Shown here in pieces: positions 36,933-45,097 of a stretch of DNA of 64,000 nt. The translations under genes were made by a program, and so were the position numbers. A model generated the notes under the pieces. The model ran no database searches, was not told the origin of the DNA, and saw only the letters and a program-made list of their open reading frames with translations. This stretch comes from Planctomycetota bacterium (GTDB lineage Bacteria > Planctomycetota > UBA1135 > UBA2386), in the NCBI GenBank assembly GCA_019636245.1, contig JAHBXX010000007.1, forward strand, positions 76,796 to 140,795. The letters are read 5' to 3'. Numbering within the stretch: position 1 is the stretch's first letter; every line of letters begins with the position of its first letter.

Positions 36933-38042
36933 TCAGTTCCGGGCCGCGGCGCGCTCGATGGCGGCGATCAGCTCGGCGCGGCCGTCGGCGGTGCCGGCAT
37001 GCAGGCCGAGGCCGGCGACCTTGCCGCGTGCGTCGAGCAGGTGCACGACGGGGCCCTCGACGAACCAGCGCAGCGCCACGTCGCCTTCGACGCCCTTGCC
37101 GTCGCCGACCACCGGGAAGGTCATGCCGAGCCGGCGCACGTCGGCGGCGATGCGCGCCGGGTCGCGGTCGAGGCAGATGCCCACGACGGCGAGCCGGTCG
37201 GCATGGCGCTGCTGCAGCGGGTGCAGGGTCTCCAGCGTGCGCGGCAGGTCGCGGTCGCCGCCCGACCAGAACAGCAGCACCACCGCCTTGCCGAGCAGGT
37301 TCTGCGACGCGACCTCGCCGCCGCCGATCACGCTGGCCCGGAACGCGATGCCGTCGTCGCCGGGCCGCAGCTGCGTCGCCCGCAGCCGGTCGCGGGCGAC
37401 CTCGCCCCAGTAGGTCTTCGGCAGGTCGTCGGCCAGGCGCTGCAGTTCCTCGAAGCCGGCGTTGTCGGGCAGGTCCTCGCGGTCGCGCATGGCGTCGGCC
37501 CGGTGCCAGCGCACGAACGCGCGTTCGTCGTCCGTCCGCGCCCCGGCCAGCATCGCGGCGTAGATCGCCTCGCCGCGCTCGATCTCGTGCAGGACGGTCG
37601 TCAGCAGGCGTGCCATCGCCAGCTGGTCGGCGGCCGGCACGTCGGGTTTGACGGTGGCGGCCGCGACCCACCGCGCGCGCAGGTCGTCGAGACCCAGGTG
37701 CTGCGCCATCGTCGCGGCCGCCACCAGCACCAGGGCCGGCGCGGCGTCGGCGTCGATGGTCTGCAGGGCCGCCGTCGCCCCCTTGCGGTCGCCGTCGGCG
37801 AGCAGGAAGTCCGCCAGCATCAGGCGGCCGTTCCAGCGGTCGTCGCCGGTCGCCGTGCCGTCGACGAAGCGCCGCAGCGCGGCGATCTGCTCGCGGCGCA
37901 AGGCCTCGATCGCCGCGCGTCCCGGTTCGTCGCCGAGGGCCTGCACGTCCTGCGCGAAGCGCTGCTGCAGTTCCAGCAGGGTCTTCTGGGCGAGGCACGG
38001 CCCGAGGCCGGTGAACAGCAGCACGAGGACGGATCGGAGCAT
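36933..38042 (-). CDS. Exported TlpA-like protein lacking the CxxC motif
   Basis: A 369-residue protein with a signal peptide (SVLVLLFTGLGPCLAQ). Residues ~20-225 are helical (TPR-like), and the C-terminal ~135 residues have the thioredoxin/TlpA pattern: GKAVVLLFWSGGDRDLPRTL, then GICLDRDPARIAADVRRLGMTFPVV. The active-site position normally reading FWATWCPPC is Phe258-Trp-Ser-Gly-Gly-Asp263, so it cannot do dithiol chemistry. It stands convergent with the polytopic membrane gene, sharing a 12-nt palindrome (CTGACGCGTCAG) across the two stop codons. Likely extracytoplasmic. Confidence 0.75.
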   Translation of the reverse strand: MLRSVLVLLFTGLGPCLAQKTLLELQQRFAQDVQALGDEPGRAAIEALRREQIAALRRFVDGTATGDDRWNGRLMLADFLLADGDRKGATAALQTIDADAAPALVLVAAATMAQHLGLDDLRARWVAAATVKPDVPAADQLAMARLLTTVLHEIERGEAIYAAMLAGARTDDERAFVRWHRADAMRDREDLPDNAGFEELQRLADDLPKTYWGEVARDRLRATQLRPGDDGIAFRASVIGGGEVASQNLLGKAVVLLFWSGGDRDLPRTLETLHPLQQRHADRLAVVGICLDRDPARIAADVRRLGMTFPVVGDGKGVEGDVALRWFVEGPVVHLLDARGKVAGLGLHAGTADGRAELIAAIERAAARN

Positions 38043-38109
38043 GGCCGCAGCATAGCGGCCGCCGCCGCGGGCTTGCGGGAACGGCGGCGATCGCGTCGCA
38101 TGCCGGCCG

Positions 38110-39429
38110 GTGGCAGCCCTGCTCGACATCGAGGACCTGGTCGTCCGGCGTGGCGGCTGGTCGGCACGCATCCCGGCGCTGCACCTCGCCGCCGGCGGCG
38201 CCGCGGCCCTGTTCGCGCCCTCGGGGGCCGGCAAGAGCTCGCTGCTCGCCGGCCTGTTCGGCCTGCTCGACGATGCCGGGGTGACCGGCGTGGTGCGCTG
38301 GCGCGGCGCCGCGTGGTCGGCGCTGCCCGGCCCGGCCCGCCGCCGGGCGCTGCGCGAGGAGATCGTGTTCCTGCCGCAGGACGCCGCGGCCGCGCTCGAT
38401 CCGCTGGCGCCGATCGGTCGCCAGGTGGCGCAGGCGACCGGCGTCCCCGTGGCGACGGCGGCGGCGACGCTGGGCGAGCTCGGCGTCGGCCACCCCGAGG
38501 CGCTGTGCCGGCGGCTGCCGCACGAGGTCTCGGGCGGCGAGGCGCAGCGGGCGCTGCTGGCGATCGCCTTCCTGCGCCAGCCGGCGCTCCTGGTCGCCGA
38601 CGAACCGACCGCGGGGCTCGACGCCGAAGCGCATCGCGACGTGCTGCAGCGCCTGCAGGCGCTGCGCGGGCGCGGCGTGGCGCTGTTGCTGGCGACCCAC
38701 GACCCCCGCCTGCCGCCGGCGGTCGGGGCGGTGGTGCACCTGGGCAGCGACGACGGCTTCCGCCCGGGATCGATCGCCGTGCGACCCTGGCCGGCGGCGG
38801 GGGCCATCGCCGAGGTCGGCCAGGTGCCGGTGCTCGCCGCCCGCGGCATCGCCATCGCGTTCGGCGGTCGCGTGGTGCTCGAGGGGGTCGACTTCGTGGT
38901 GCACCGCGGCGAAGTCGTGGCCCTGCTCGGGGCCTCCGGGGCCGGCAAGACCACGCTGGCGCGGATCCTGGCCGGACACCTGCAACCCGACGCCGGCACG
39001 CTCGAGCGCCCGGCGCGGCGGCCGGCGGTGCAACTGGTGCCCCAGGACGCGTTCGCCTCGCTGACGCCTGGCCGCAGCGTCGCGAGCCTGCTCGCCGAGA
39101 CGGCGCTCGGCACCGACGCGGCGGCTGCGGCGGCGCGCCTGCAGCTGGCGGCCGATCCCCTCGCGCGTTCGGCAGGGCAGCTGTCGGGCGGCGAACGGCG
39201 GCGTGCGGCCCTGCTGCGCGCCCTCTCGGTGCGGCCGGACGTGCTGCTGCTCGACGAGCCGACGGCGGGTCTCGACCGGGAAGCGGCGATCGCCGTCGTG
39301 CAGGCGGTGCTCGCCCTGCAGCGCGAGCGCGGTCTCGCGGTGGTGCTGATCACCCACGACCACGAGCTGGCGGCCGCGGTGGCGCGGCGCACGGTCGAAC
39401 TGCGCGGAGGCCGGCTGTGCGAAGGCTGA
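38110..39429 (+). CDS. ABC transporter with two fused ATPase domains, no permease nearby
   Basis: A 439-residue protein with two ABC ATPase domains in tandem, each with a Walker A (APSGAGKSS from Ala36, and GASGAGKTT in the second), a signature (EVSGGE and LSGGERRR), and a Walker B (LLVADEP and VLLLDEP) with a downstream switch His (ATHDPR and ITHDHE). The arrangement resembles dipeptide/nickel-type exporters and importers where the two ATPases are normally separate genes. GTG start at 38110. No substrate-binding protein or permease is encoded in the window, so the substrate is unknown. Confidence 0.9.
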   Translation: MAALLDIEDLVVRRGGWSARIPALHLAAGGAAALFAPSGAGKSSLLAGLFGLLDDAGVTGVVRWRGAAWSALPGPARRRALREEIVFLPQDAAAALDPLAPIGRQVAQATGVPVATAAATLGELGVGHPEALCRRLPHEVSGGEAQRALLAIAFLRQPALLVADEPTAGLDAEAHRDVLQRLQALRGRGVALLLATHDPRLPPAVGAVVHLGSDDGFRPGSIAVRPWPAAGAIAEVGQVPVLAARGIAIAFGGRVVLEGVDFVVHRGEVVALLGASGAGKTTLARILAGHLQPDAGTLERPARRPAVQLVPQDAFASLTPGRSVASLLAETALGTDAAAAAARLQLAADPLARSAGQLSGGERRRAALLRALSVRPDVLLLDEPTAGLDREAAIAVVQAVLALQRERGLAVVLITHDHELAAAVARRTVELRGGRLCEG

Positions 39430-40649
39430 TCCCGGTCGCCATCGTGATCCCGCTGGCTGCCGCCGCGGTCGCCGGGCAGGCGCCGCCGGGATGGCAGTGG
39501 CAACCGATCGAGGGCGCGTCGGCGACGGCGTTCGCGCTGCGCTGGCGCCACGGCTTCGACGACGATGCACCGCAGGAGTGCGGCGCCGCGCTGGCCATGG
39601 CCGAGTGCCGCCTGGCGCGCGCGCGCCGTGCCGTGCCCGAACGGGTCCAGAGCGGCGTGCAGGTGGCCGACGATGCCACGGTGGCGTTCGTGCTGGCGCG
39701 CCCGGCCGACGTCGCCGCCGCCGTCCGGTTCTGCCAGGTGTTGCTCGACGACCACGCGGCGGTCGACGACGACCTCGCCGCGGCGGCGATCGCCCGGGCC
39801 GCGCTGGCGGCCGACGATGCCGACTGGCTCTACCCCGGGCCGGTGCTGCGCGGCCGGGCGCGGCGGACCCTGCTCGCCGGCCCGGCCGCGCGCGGTGTCG
39901 CCGGCTCGGCGGCCGCCGTGCAGGCGCTGTCGCCGGCGCACCTGCGGCGGCTGCTGCGGGCGCCGGTCGCCGTCGAGGGCGTCGTGGTCGGCGCCGTCGA
40001 CGAGGCCGTGCGGCTCGCGGTTGCCGGACTGCGCCTGCCGACGGTGCCGGCGACGCCGCGGCCGGCGTGGCGGCTCGCCGACCACCCGCTGCCGACGCCG
40101 GTCTTCGCACCGCACCCGCGGGTCGACGGCCCGTTCGTGGCGCTGGCGTTCGCGGTGCCGGCGGACGCCGACCTCGCGGCGCTGGCGGTCGGGGTCGAGG
40201 TGGCGCGCGCCCGGGCCGCGCGCGACCTGCCGCTGCGGCGCGGCGAGGCCCAGGCGCGGGCGCCGCTGGTCGGCTGGTCGTGGCTGCACGGCGATCCGGT
40301 GCTGATGTTCTGCCGCCGCGGGGCCAACGGCGAGGACCCGGAGCGGCCGATGGCCGAACTCGACCGCCTGGTGGCCGACCTTGTGGCGCGGGCCCCGACC
40401 GAGGCCGAATGCGACACCGCGATCCGCACGCTGCGGGCCGAATCTGGCCTCGGGCCCGGGCCGCCCGGACTCGAGGCCGAGGCGCTGCCTGGCCGGGCGG
40501 TGGCGTTGGCGTTGGCCGGCTTGCGCCGCCTGCACGACGCCGATGCCACGGCGGTGACGCCGGCCGCGGCCCAGCGGGCCCTCGCCGCCGTCTGCGCGCC
40601 CGACCGCGCCTTCCGCGGCGGGCTCCTGCCGCTGGCGCGGCGGCGGTGA
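39417..40649 (+). CDS. Exported protein, possible inactive M16-family peptidase homologue
   Basis: A 410-residue protein whose GTG start overlaps the ABC gene by 13 bases. It has a short signal-like N-terminus (IPVAIVIPLAAAAVAGQ). A faint M16 zinc-peptidase layout is visible: FALRWRHGFDDDAPQECG in place of the zinc-binding HxxEH strand, VPERVQSGVQVADDATVAFVLARP, and LSPAHLRRLLRAPVAVEGVVVGAVDE, which parallels the LTPEDLRxFHxxxYxPxNxVLVVVGDV segment. The HxxEH motif itself is absent. Attribution to M16 is tentative. The coupling to the ABC gene suggests one unit. Confidence 0.6.
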   Translation: MRRLIPVAIVIPLAAAAVAGQAPPGWQWQPIEGASATAFALRWRHGFDDDAPQECGAALAMAECRLARARRAVPERVQSGVQVADDATVAFVLARPADVAAAVRFCQVLLDDHAAVDDDLAAAAIARAALAADDADWLYPGPVLRGRARRTLLAGPAARGVAGSAAAVQALSPAHLRRLLRAPVAVEGVVVGAVDEAVRLAVAGLRLPTVPATPRPAWRLADHPLPTPVFAPHPRVDGPFVALAFAVPADADLAALAVGVEVARARAARDLPLRRGEAQARAPLVGWSWLHGDPVLMFCRRGANGEDPERPMAELDRLVADLVARAPTEAECDTAIRTLRAESGLGPGPPGLEAEALPGRAVALALAGLRRLHDADATAVTPAAAQRALAAVCAPDRAFRGGLLPLARRR

Positions 40650-40718
40650 AGGCCGGGCCGGTCGGCTGCCGATGACGGCCTGGGTCGCCTCGCCCGGCCC
40701 TCGCCGCTCGTACTGCCG

Positions 40719-42485
40719 ATGGGTTTCATCAACGTCGCCGAACGCACGATCAGCGCCAAGCTCGTCTACTACGGCGTCGGCGTCGGCGGCAAGACGACCA
40801 GCCTGCAGCAGGTGCACGGCATCTTCTGCCCGCGCAACGAGGTCCAGCTGGTGTCGATCAACACCGAGGAGGACTCGACGCTGCTGTTCGACTTCCTGCC
40901 GATCAACCTCGGCCGCGTCGGCGGGTTCAAGATCCGCATCCAGGGCTTCACCGTGCCGGGGCAGCCGAAGTACCGGCAGATGCGCAAGTACGTGCTGCAG
41001 GGCGCCGACGCGGTGGTGTTCGTCGTCGACAGCCAGAGGAGCCGCCTGCAGGAGAACCTCGAATCGCTGCAGAGCATGCGCGAGAACCTGCGCGGCAGCA
41101 GCGGCACCTCCGAGGACATCCCGATCGTGCTGCAGTACAACAAGCGCGACCTGCCCGACATCCTCGGCGAGGCGGAGCTCGACGCGCAGTTCCGCTTCCG
41201 GCCCGACATCGAGTCGTTCCCCTCGGTGGCGACCGAGGGCCAGGGCGTGTTCGAGGCGTTCGTGCAGGCGGCTTCGCTGCTGGTCGAGAAGAAGGTTGAG
41301 CTCTACGGCCTCGGCCGCGGCGCGACCAACGCCAAGGAGGTGGCCGAGGGCGTGCGCCGCAAGCTCTGGGACATCTGCGACGACGTGCGCCGCGCCCGCG
41401 CCGTGCCGCCGATCGGCCAGCTGCCGCAGACGCGGCTCGAAGTGCCCGCGCCCGGGCCGGCGGCGCCGGCCGAAATTGCACCGCCGCCTCCGGTCGCCGT
41501 GCCCGCCGCCGACGACGACTTCGACCTCTCCTACGAGCTGCGCGAGACCGCGGGCGGCCCGGCCGACGACCTCGGCGCCGTGCTGACCGACGCCGATCTC
41601 GCCCACGAGCTGGCGGTCGACGCACGGGTCCTCGAGCAGCCCGTGCAGGTCGAACAGGACGATTCCCTGCTCGATCGCACGGTGCAGTCGAACCTCGAGC
41701 TGGCGCAGCGCTACGGCGAGCTCGACGAGCAGCGCCTGCTGCTCGAACGCAAGGTCCACGAACTGGTCGACGTCGCCCAGCAGACGGTGCACGACCTCAA
41801 CCGACCGATCAGCGCCATCCGCCTGATGCTGTCGACGCTGGCCAAGGGCTACCTCGGCGAGCTGTCGACGCCGGTGCACCAGGCGGTGCAGAACGGTCTG
41901 CAGGCCGTGCACCAGATGGAACGGCTGGTGCGCGACCTGCTCGACAGCTCGCGGCTCGACCACGACGGCATGCGGCTGGAGTTCGCCGACTGCGACCTGA
42001 CGCTGGTGCTCGGCGAGGTGCTGCGCACGCTGCGCTACGAGATCGAGGAGCACCGCGTCGCCGTCCAGGTCGAACCGATGCCGATCGTCCGGGCCGACAG
42101 CTGGGCGATGACCAAGGTGTTCCTGAACCTGATCGGCAACGCGATCGCCTACGGCCCGACGACGGCGGAGCCGACGATCCGCATCCACGCCGAGCCCGGC
42201 GACGGCGAGTGGCGGGTGTGCGTCAGCGACAACGGCATCGGCATCCCCGAGCAGGATCGGCCGCGCCTGTTCGGCCGCTTCGAGCGCGGTAGCAACACCG
42301 GCGGCATCAGCGGCACCGGCCTCGGCCTGCACATCGTCAAGGAACTGGTGCAGGGGCACGGCGGCTGCGTCTCGTTCGAGTCGACCGTGGGCCAGGGCAC
42401 GACGTTCGTGCTGCACCTGCCACTCGAGCCGGTGCTGGCGCCGCATTCGCGCTTGTCGACGACCGCGGCCGACGCCGACCTCTGA
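40719..42485 (+). CDS. MglA-type Ras-like GTPase fused to a histidine kinase
   Basis: A 588-residue two-domain protein. Residues ~5-200 are an MglA/Ras-like GTPase: P-loop G19-V-G-V-G-G-K-T26, switch region STLLFDFLPINLG, the MglA-type FTVPGQPKYRQMRKYVLQG (VPGQ in place of the DxxG), and NKRD (141-144) for guanine. A Pro/Ala linker (230-265) and acidic stretch lead to a helix (320-355) and a complete histidine kinase: H-box VHDLNRP with His358, N-box FLNLIGNAI (Asn470, Asn474), G1 DNGIGIP, F-box LFGRFERG and G2 GTGLGLHIVK. There is no membrane segment or usual sensor domain, so the GTPase may supply the input. Cytoplasmic. Confidence 0.95.
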   Translation: MGFINVAERTISAKLVYYGVGVGGKTTSLQQVHGIFCPRNEVQLVSINTEEDSTLLFDFLPINLGRVGGFKIRIQGFTVPGQPKYRQMRKYVLQGADAVVFVVDSQRSRLQENLESLQSMRENLRGSSGTSEDIPIVLQYNKRDLPDILGEAELDAQFRFRPDIESFPSVATEGQGVFEAFVQAASLLVEKKVELYGLGRGATNAKEVAEGVRRKLWDICDDVRRARAVPPIGQLPQTRLEVPAPGPAAPAEIAPPPPVAVPAADDDFDLSYELRETAGGPADDLGAVLTDADLAHELAVDARVLEQPVQVEQDDSLLDRTVQSNLELAQRYGELDEQRLLLERKVHELVDVAQQTVHDLNRPISAIRLMLSTLAKGYLGELSTPVHQAVQNGLQAVHQMERLVRDLLDSSRLDHDGMRLEFADCDLTLVLGEVLRTLRYEIEEHRVAVQVEPMPIVRADSWAMTKVFLNLIGNAIAYGPTTAEPTIRIHAEPGDGEWRVCVSDNGIGIPEQDRPRLFGRFERGSNTGGISGTGLGLHIVKELVQGHGGCVSFESTVGQGTTFVLHLPLEPVLAPHSRLSTTAADADL

Positions 42486-42491
42486 TCGCTG

Positions 42492-42515
42492 CTGCCGGCC
42501 GGCGGGGGGCGGCAG
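42492..42515 (+). terminator. Weak hairpin after the GTPase-kinase gene
   Basis: CTGCCG (42492-42497) pairs with CGGCAG (42510-42515), a 6-bp stem with a 12-nt loop, a few bases past the stop codon. It lies between convergent units (tRNA-Lys ends at 42573). No U-tract, so weak evidence. Confidence 0.25.
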
Positions 42516-42572
42516 ATCGGCGGGCCGAAGCGCCGACGGCCGCCGCGCCGCGCGCGACGGCCGTCTCGCAGG

Positions 42573-42648
42573 TGGTACCTCCGGAAGGGATCGAACCTTC
42601 GACCCGCGGATTAAGAATCCGCTGCTCTACCGGCTGAGCTACGGAGGC
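42573..42648 (-). tRNA. tRNA-Lys (CTT)
   Basis: Complete cloverleaf on the minus strand. The 7-bp acceptor (GCCTCCG at the 5' end with CGGAGGT at the 3' end) includes one G-U pair, the anticodon stem is GCGGA / TCCGC, and the loop TTCTTAA gives anticodon CTT. The TΨC loop contains the usual TTCGATC. The discriminator is A and CCA is encoded. It decodes AAG, one of the two Lys codons. The AAA-reading tRNA is not in the window. Confidence 0.93.
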
Positions 42649-42664
42649 GCGTTGTGGGGCGGGG

Positions 42665-42693
42665 ACGCTAGCGAGGCGCACCGCGCGGTGCAA
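42665..42693 (-). promoter_or_regulatory. Candidate promoter of tRNA-Lys
   Basis: On the minus strand, TTGCAC (42693-42688), a 17-nt spacer, and TAGCGT (42670-42665), 16 nt before the tRNA 5' end. A 14-nt palindrome (42678-42691) covers part of the -35 and spacer. Confidence 0.5.
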
Positions 42694-42721
42694 GCGCGCG
42701 TTCCCCGGTTCGCGAGATCGC

Positions 42722-42750
42722 TTGACCGCTCGCCGGGCGAGCGGCACACT
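42722..42750 (+). promoter_or_regulatory. Candidate promoter of tRNA-His with embedded inverted repeat
   Basis: TTGACC (42722-42727), a 17-nt spacer, and CACACT (42745-42750), 34 nt before the tRNA. The spacer is almost filled by a perfect inverted repeat, CCGCTCGCC-G-GGCGAGCGG (42726-42744). The -10 is poor. Confidence 0.35.
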
Positions 42751-42784
42751 CCTTCGCCCCGCAGCGCGCACAGCGCTTGGGCAC

Positions 42785-42862
42785 GGTGGCTGTAGCTCAG
42801 TCGGTTAGAGCACCAGGTTGTGGTCCTGGGGGTCGCGGGTTCGAATCCCGTCAGCCACCCCA
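42785..42862 (+). tRNA. tRNA-His (GTG)
   Basis: Complete cloverleaf. It has the extra 5' G (G-1, 42785) opposite C73 that is unique to tRNA-His and required by histidyl-tRNA synthetase. Acceptor GTGGCTG pairs with CAGCCAC, the anticodon stem is CCAGG / CCTGG with loop TTGTGGT and anticodon GTG at 42820-42822, the TΨC loop reads TTCGAAT, and CCA is encoded. It serves both His codons. Confidence 0.95.
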
Positions 42863-42967
42863 TTCGGTGCCGTGCGGCGGGATGCCGCCGCGATTGCGCC
42901 GCGGTCCGACGAACGCGCCGGGCCGCCGCCCCGCTGTGCAGCCGGGCATCGTGGTGATGCCGACTGC

Positions 42968-42973
42968 GAGGAG
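42968..42973 (+). promoter_or_regulatory. GAGGAG ribosome-binding site
   Basis: GAGGAG three bases before the ATG at 42977, the strongest anti-Shine-Dalgarno match in this region. It fixes the start of the sigma-like gene. Confidence 0.6.
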
Positions 42974-42976
42974 CCG

Positions 42977-43576
42977 ATGAGCGCCGAGTTCGAATCCCGG
43001 ATCCATGCCGCCGTGTCGGGCGATCGCCGCGCGCACGACGAGCTGTTCACCCGCAACCTGCCGGCGCTGGTGGCCTTCCTCCGGGCCAAGGTGGGCGGGG
43101 AACTCTCCGTACGTGAATCCGTCGGCGACCTGGCGCAGTCGGTCTGCCGCGAGGTGCTGCTCGACCTGCCGCGGCTCGAGTTCCGCAGCGAAGAGCAGTT
43201 CCGCGCCTACCTGTTCCTGCAGGCCTCGCGCAAGGTCGTCGATCGCTACCGCTACCACAAGCAGGCGATGCGCGATGCGGCCCGGGTGGAGCCGCTGCCG
43301 AGCGAAGCCGACGAGGCCGAGGTGCTGGGCGCCTACGGCGGTCTCACCCCTTCGCGCGCCGCCGGCGCCAAGGAGGAGCTGACGCGCGTCGAGGCCGCCC
43401 TGCAGCTGCTGCCGGAAGCGCAGCGCGACGCCGTGCTGCTGTCGCGGCTCGCGGGCCTCGGCTACGAGGAGATCGCCCGCCAGCGGGGCATCAGCGAGTC
43501 GGCGGTGCGCGGGCTGGTCGCCCGGGGGCTGGCGCGGCTCGCCGGCCTGCTGGGCCAGCCGCCGGCCGGCGGCTGA
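42977..43576 (+). CDS. ECF-type sigma factor (small)
   Basis: A 199-residue sigma-70 family protein. Region 2 is visible as HDELFTRNLPALVAFLRAKVG ... ESVGDLAQSVCREVLLDLPRL, followed by YLFLQASRKVVDRYRYHKQAM, corresponding to the -10-recognition helix. Region 4 is LQLLPEAQRDAVLLSRLAGLGYEEIARQRGISESAVRGLVARGLARL, a standard helix-turn-helix. It starts at ATG 42977 after GAGGAG. It is encoded alone behind tRNA-His, with no adjacent anti-sigma gene. The gene that follows (minus strand) encodes a receiver-like protein. Confidence 0.87.
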   Translation: MSAEFESRIHAAVSGDRRAHDELFTRNLPALVAFLRAKVGGELSVRESVGDLAQSVCREVLLDLPRLEFRSEEQFRAYLFLQASRKVVDRYRYHKQAMRDAARVEPLPSEADEAEVLGAYGGLTPSRAAGAKEELTRVEAALQLLPEAQRDAVLLSRLAGLGYEEIARQRGISESAVRGLVARGLARLAGLLGQPPAGG

Positions 43577-43596
43577 AACCGGCGGTGGGGCCTCGG

Positions 43597-43992
43597 TCAG
43601 CGCCGCGTCAGCGCGCGCAGGAAGCGCAGCAGGGCGCCCAGGCCCGCGCGCGAGCCGGGATGGAACGCCGCCAGGCGCGCCGTGCGCAGCGGCGACGGCG
43701 CGTGCGGCGGGGGGGCGGCGAAGCTCGCCGTGGGCAGCAGCGGATCGACGCTGCGCAGCGACTCCAGCACCCGGTTGGCGAGGCCCGGGCCCACGTCCGG
43801 CCCGATCACCAGGCAGTCGTGACCGCCGGCGCCGAAGAACAGGGTGCGCGCGCCGGCGAGGTCGTGGGCCACGTCGACCCCGATCCCATGGGACCGGAGC
43901 TGCCGCAGCAGCGGCTGCATCGGCGCCGGGTCCTGCACCAGCGTCAGTACGTCGATCGACGGCTCGTCGGCGGCGCTCACCGGAGCGTGCAT
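43597..43992 (-). CDS. Degenerate receiver-like protein
   Basis: A 131-residue protein. The core SIDVLTLVQDPAPMQPLLRQLR, GIGVDVAHDLAGARTLFF and HDCLVIGPDVGPGLANRVLESLR follows the alternating beta-alpha pattern of response-regulator receivers. The acidic pocket is poorly conserved and the phospho-acceptor position is uncertain, so a pseudo-receiver is more likely than an active one. The C-terminal ~35 residues are basic (FHPGSRAGLGALLRFLRALTRR). The ATG at 43992 is chosen. A divergent secreted-protein gene starts 56 nt away. Confidence 0.6.
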   Translation of the reverse strand: MHAPVSAADEPSIDVLTLVQDPAPMQPLLRQLRSHGIGVDVAHDLAGARTLFFGAGGHDCLVIGPDVGPGLANRVLESLRSVDPLLPTASFAAPPPHAPSPLRTARLAAFHPGSRAGLGALLRFLRALTRR

Positions 43993-44047
43993 CGGCACCG
44001 CGGCGGGCGGAATCAAGCGCGGTCGGGACCCTGGTCGATGCTCGGCC

Positions 44048-45097
44048 GTGACCATCCCTCGCCTGCCGCTGGCCTGGTTCCTGTCCGCCGCCGCCCTGAC
44101 GGCACAGTCGACGACGACGCTGCCGGCGTCGCATGCGACCGTGGAGGGTACGTCGAGCACCAACGTGCCGTTCGGCCGCAGCACGCCGGTGCGGGTGCAG
44201 TGCGCCTACGACGGCATGCTGTTCGCCGGGCCGGTGACGATCACCCAGATCGCGTTCCGGCCCGATGGCGGGGGAGCGGTGGCGGCCAAGGTCGTCGACT
44301 GCGAGATCCGCATGTCGACGATGCCGTTGTCGCTGGTCGGCATGTCGCCCGACTTCGGCCAGAATCGCGGCGGCGACGAGACGGTCGTGCTGCCGCTGCA
44401 GCAGATCGCGCTGGCCGCCCAGGCGGCCACCGGGACGCCTGGCGCCTTCCTGCCGGCGATCCCGCTGGCGGTGCCCTTCGCCTACGATCCGTCGCTGGGG
44501 CCGCTGCTGGTGGAGATCGCCGTGCACGGCCAGCCCCCGGGCGCCTACCTGCTCGACGTGACCTACGCCTGCGACAGCCCGGACCTCGGCCTCGGCGCGA
44601 ACGCGTGCACGCAGTCGAGCGGCCTGCCGCTGCACGTGGCGAGCGCGTCGTCGCAGGTGATGTGGGGCCGGCCGTGGATCGCCCGCGCCACCGGGGCGAC
44701 GCCCGGGGCGATCGTCGTGCTGGCGGTCGGCACGATCGACGCCGGACCCTACGGCGGCATGGTGCTGCCGCAGGACCTCGGCGCGCTCGGCGCGCCGGGC
44801 TGCGTGCTCGGCATCGACGTCGCGGCGACGTGGTTCACGCTCGCGCTCGGCGACGGCTCGGCGCTGTTCCCGTTCACGCTGACCAACTCGCCGCTGGTGA
44901 TCGGCGAGTGGATCCGGTTCCAGGCCGCGACGCTGGATCCGACGGCGAACGCGCTCGGCCTGGTCACCAGCCAGGCCAAGAAGGTGCAGATCTGCGGTTG
45001 GGAGCCGGTGGCGCGGGTCTGGTCCTCCGGCCTCGCCGCCAGCTTCGGCACCAAGGAGATCGGGCTGGCGCCGGTGCTGCGGCTCACGGTGCAGTAG
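44048..45097 (+). CDS. Secreted protein of unknown function
   Basis: A 349-residue exported protein translated from GTG 44048. The signal peptide is RLPLAWFLSAAALTAQS with cleavage after AQ. The mature part is beta-rich with many short strands (VQCAYDGMLFAGPVTITQIAFRPDGG, PLLVEIAVHGQPPGAYLLDV) and cysteine-containing loops (CAYD, YACDS, ACTQ, GCVLG, KVQICG). The pattern suggests a jellyroll-like beta sandwich. No catalytic signature is visible. It shares the region with the divergent receiver-like gene. Confidence 0.78.
   Translation: MTIPRLPLAWFLSAAALTAQSTTTLPASHATVEGTSSTNVPFGRSTPVRVQCAYDGMLFAGPVTITQIAFRPDGGGAVAAKVVDCEIRMSTMPLSLVGMSPDFGQNRGGDETVVLPLQQIALAAQAATGTPGAFLPAIPLAVPFAYDPSLGPLLVEIAVHGQPPGAYLLDVTYACDSPDLGLGANACTQSSGLPLHVASASSQVMWGRPWIARATGATPGAIVVLAVGTIDAGPYGGMVLPQDLGALGAPGCVLGIDVAATWFTLALGDGSALFPFTLTNSPLVIGEWIRFQAATLDPTANALGLVTSQAKKVQICGWEPVARVWSSGLAASFGTKEIGLAPVLRLTVQ

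Noticed and set aside
36933..42446. A minus-strand open frame of about 1,800 codons across the ABC, M16-like and GTPase-kinase genes
   Set aside because: Only its last 369 codons encode a recognisable protein. The rest is antisense to supported genes.
42573..42862. The tRNA pair as a mobile-element attachment site
   Set aside because: No integrase, duplicated tRNA end, or change of base composition is seen nearby.
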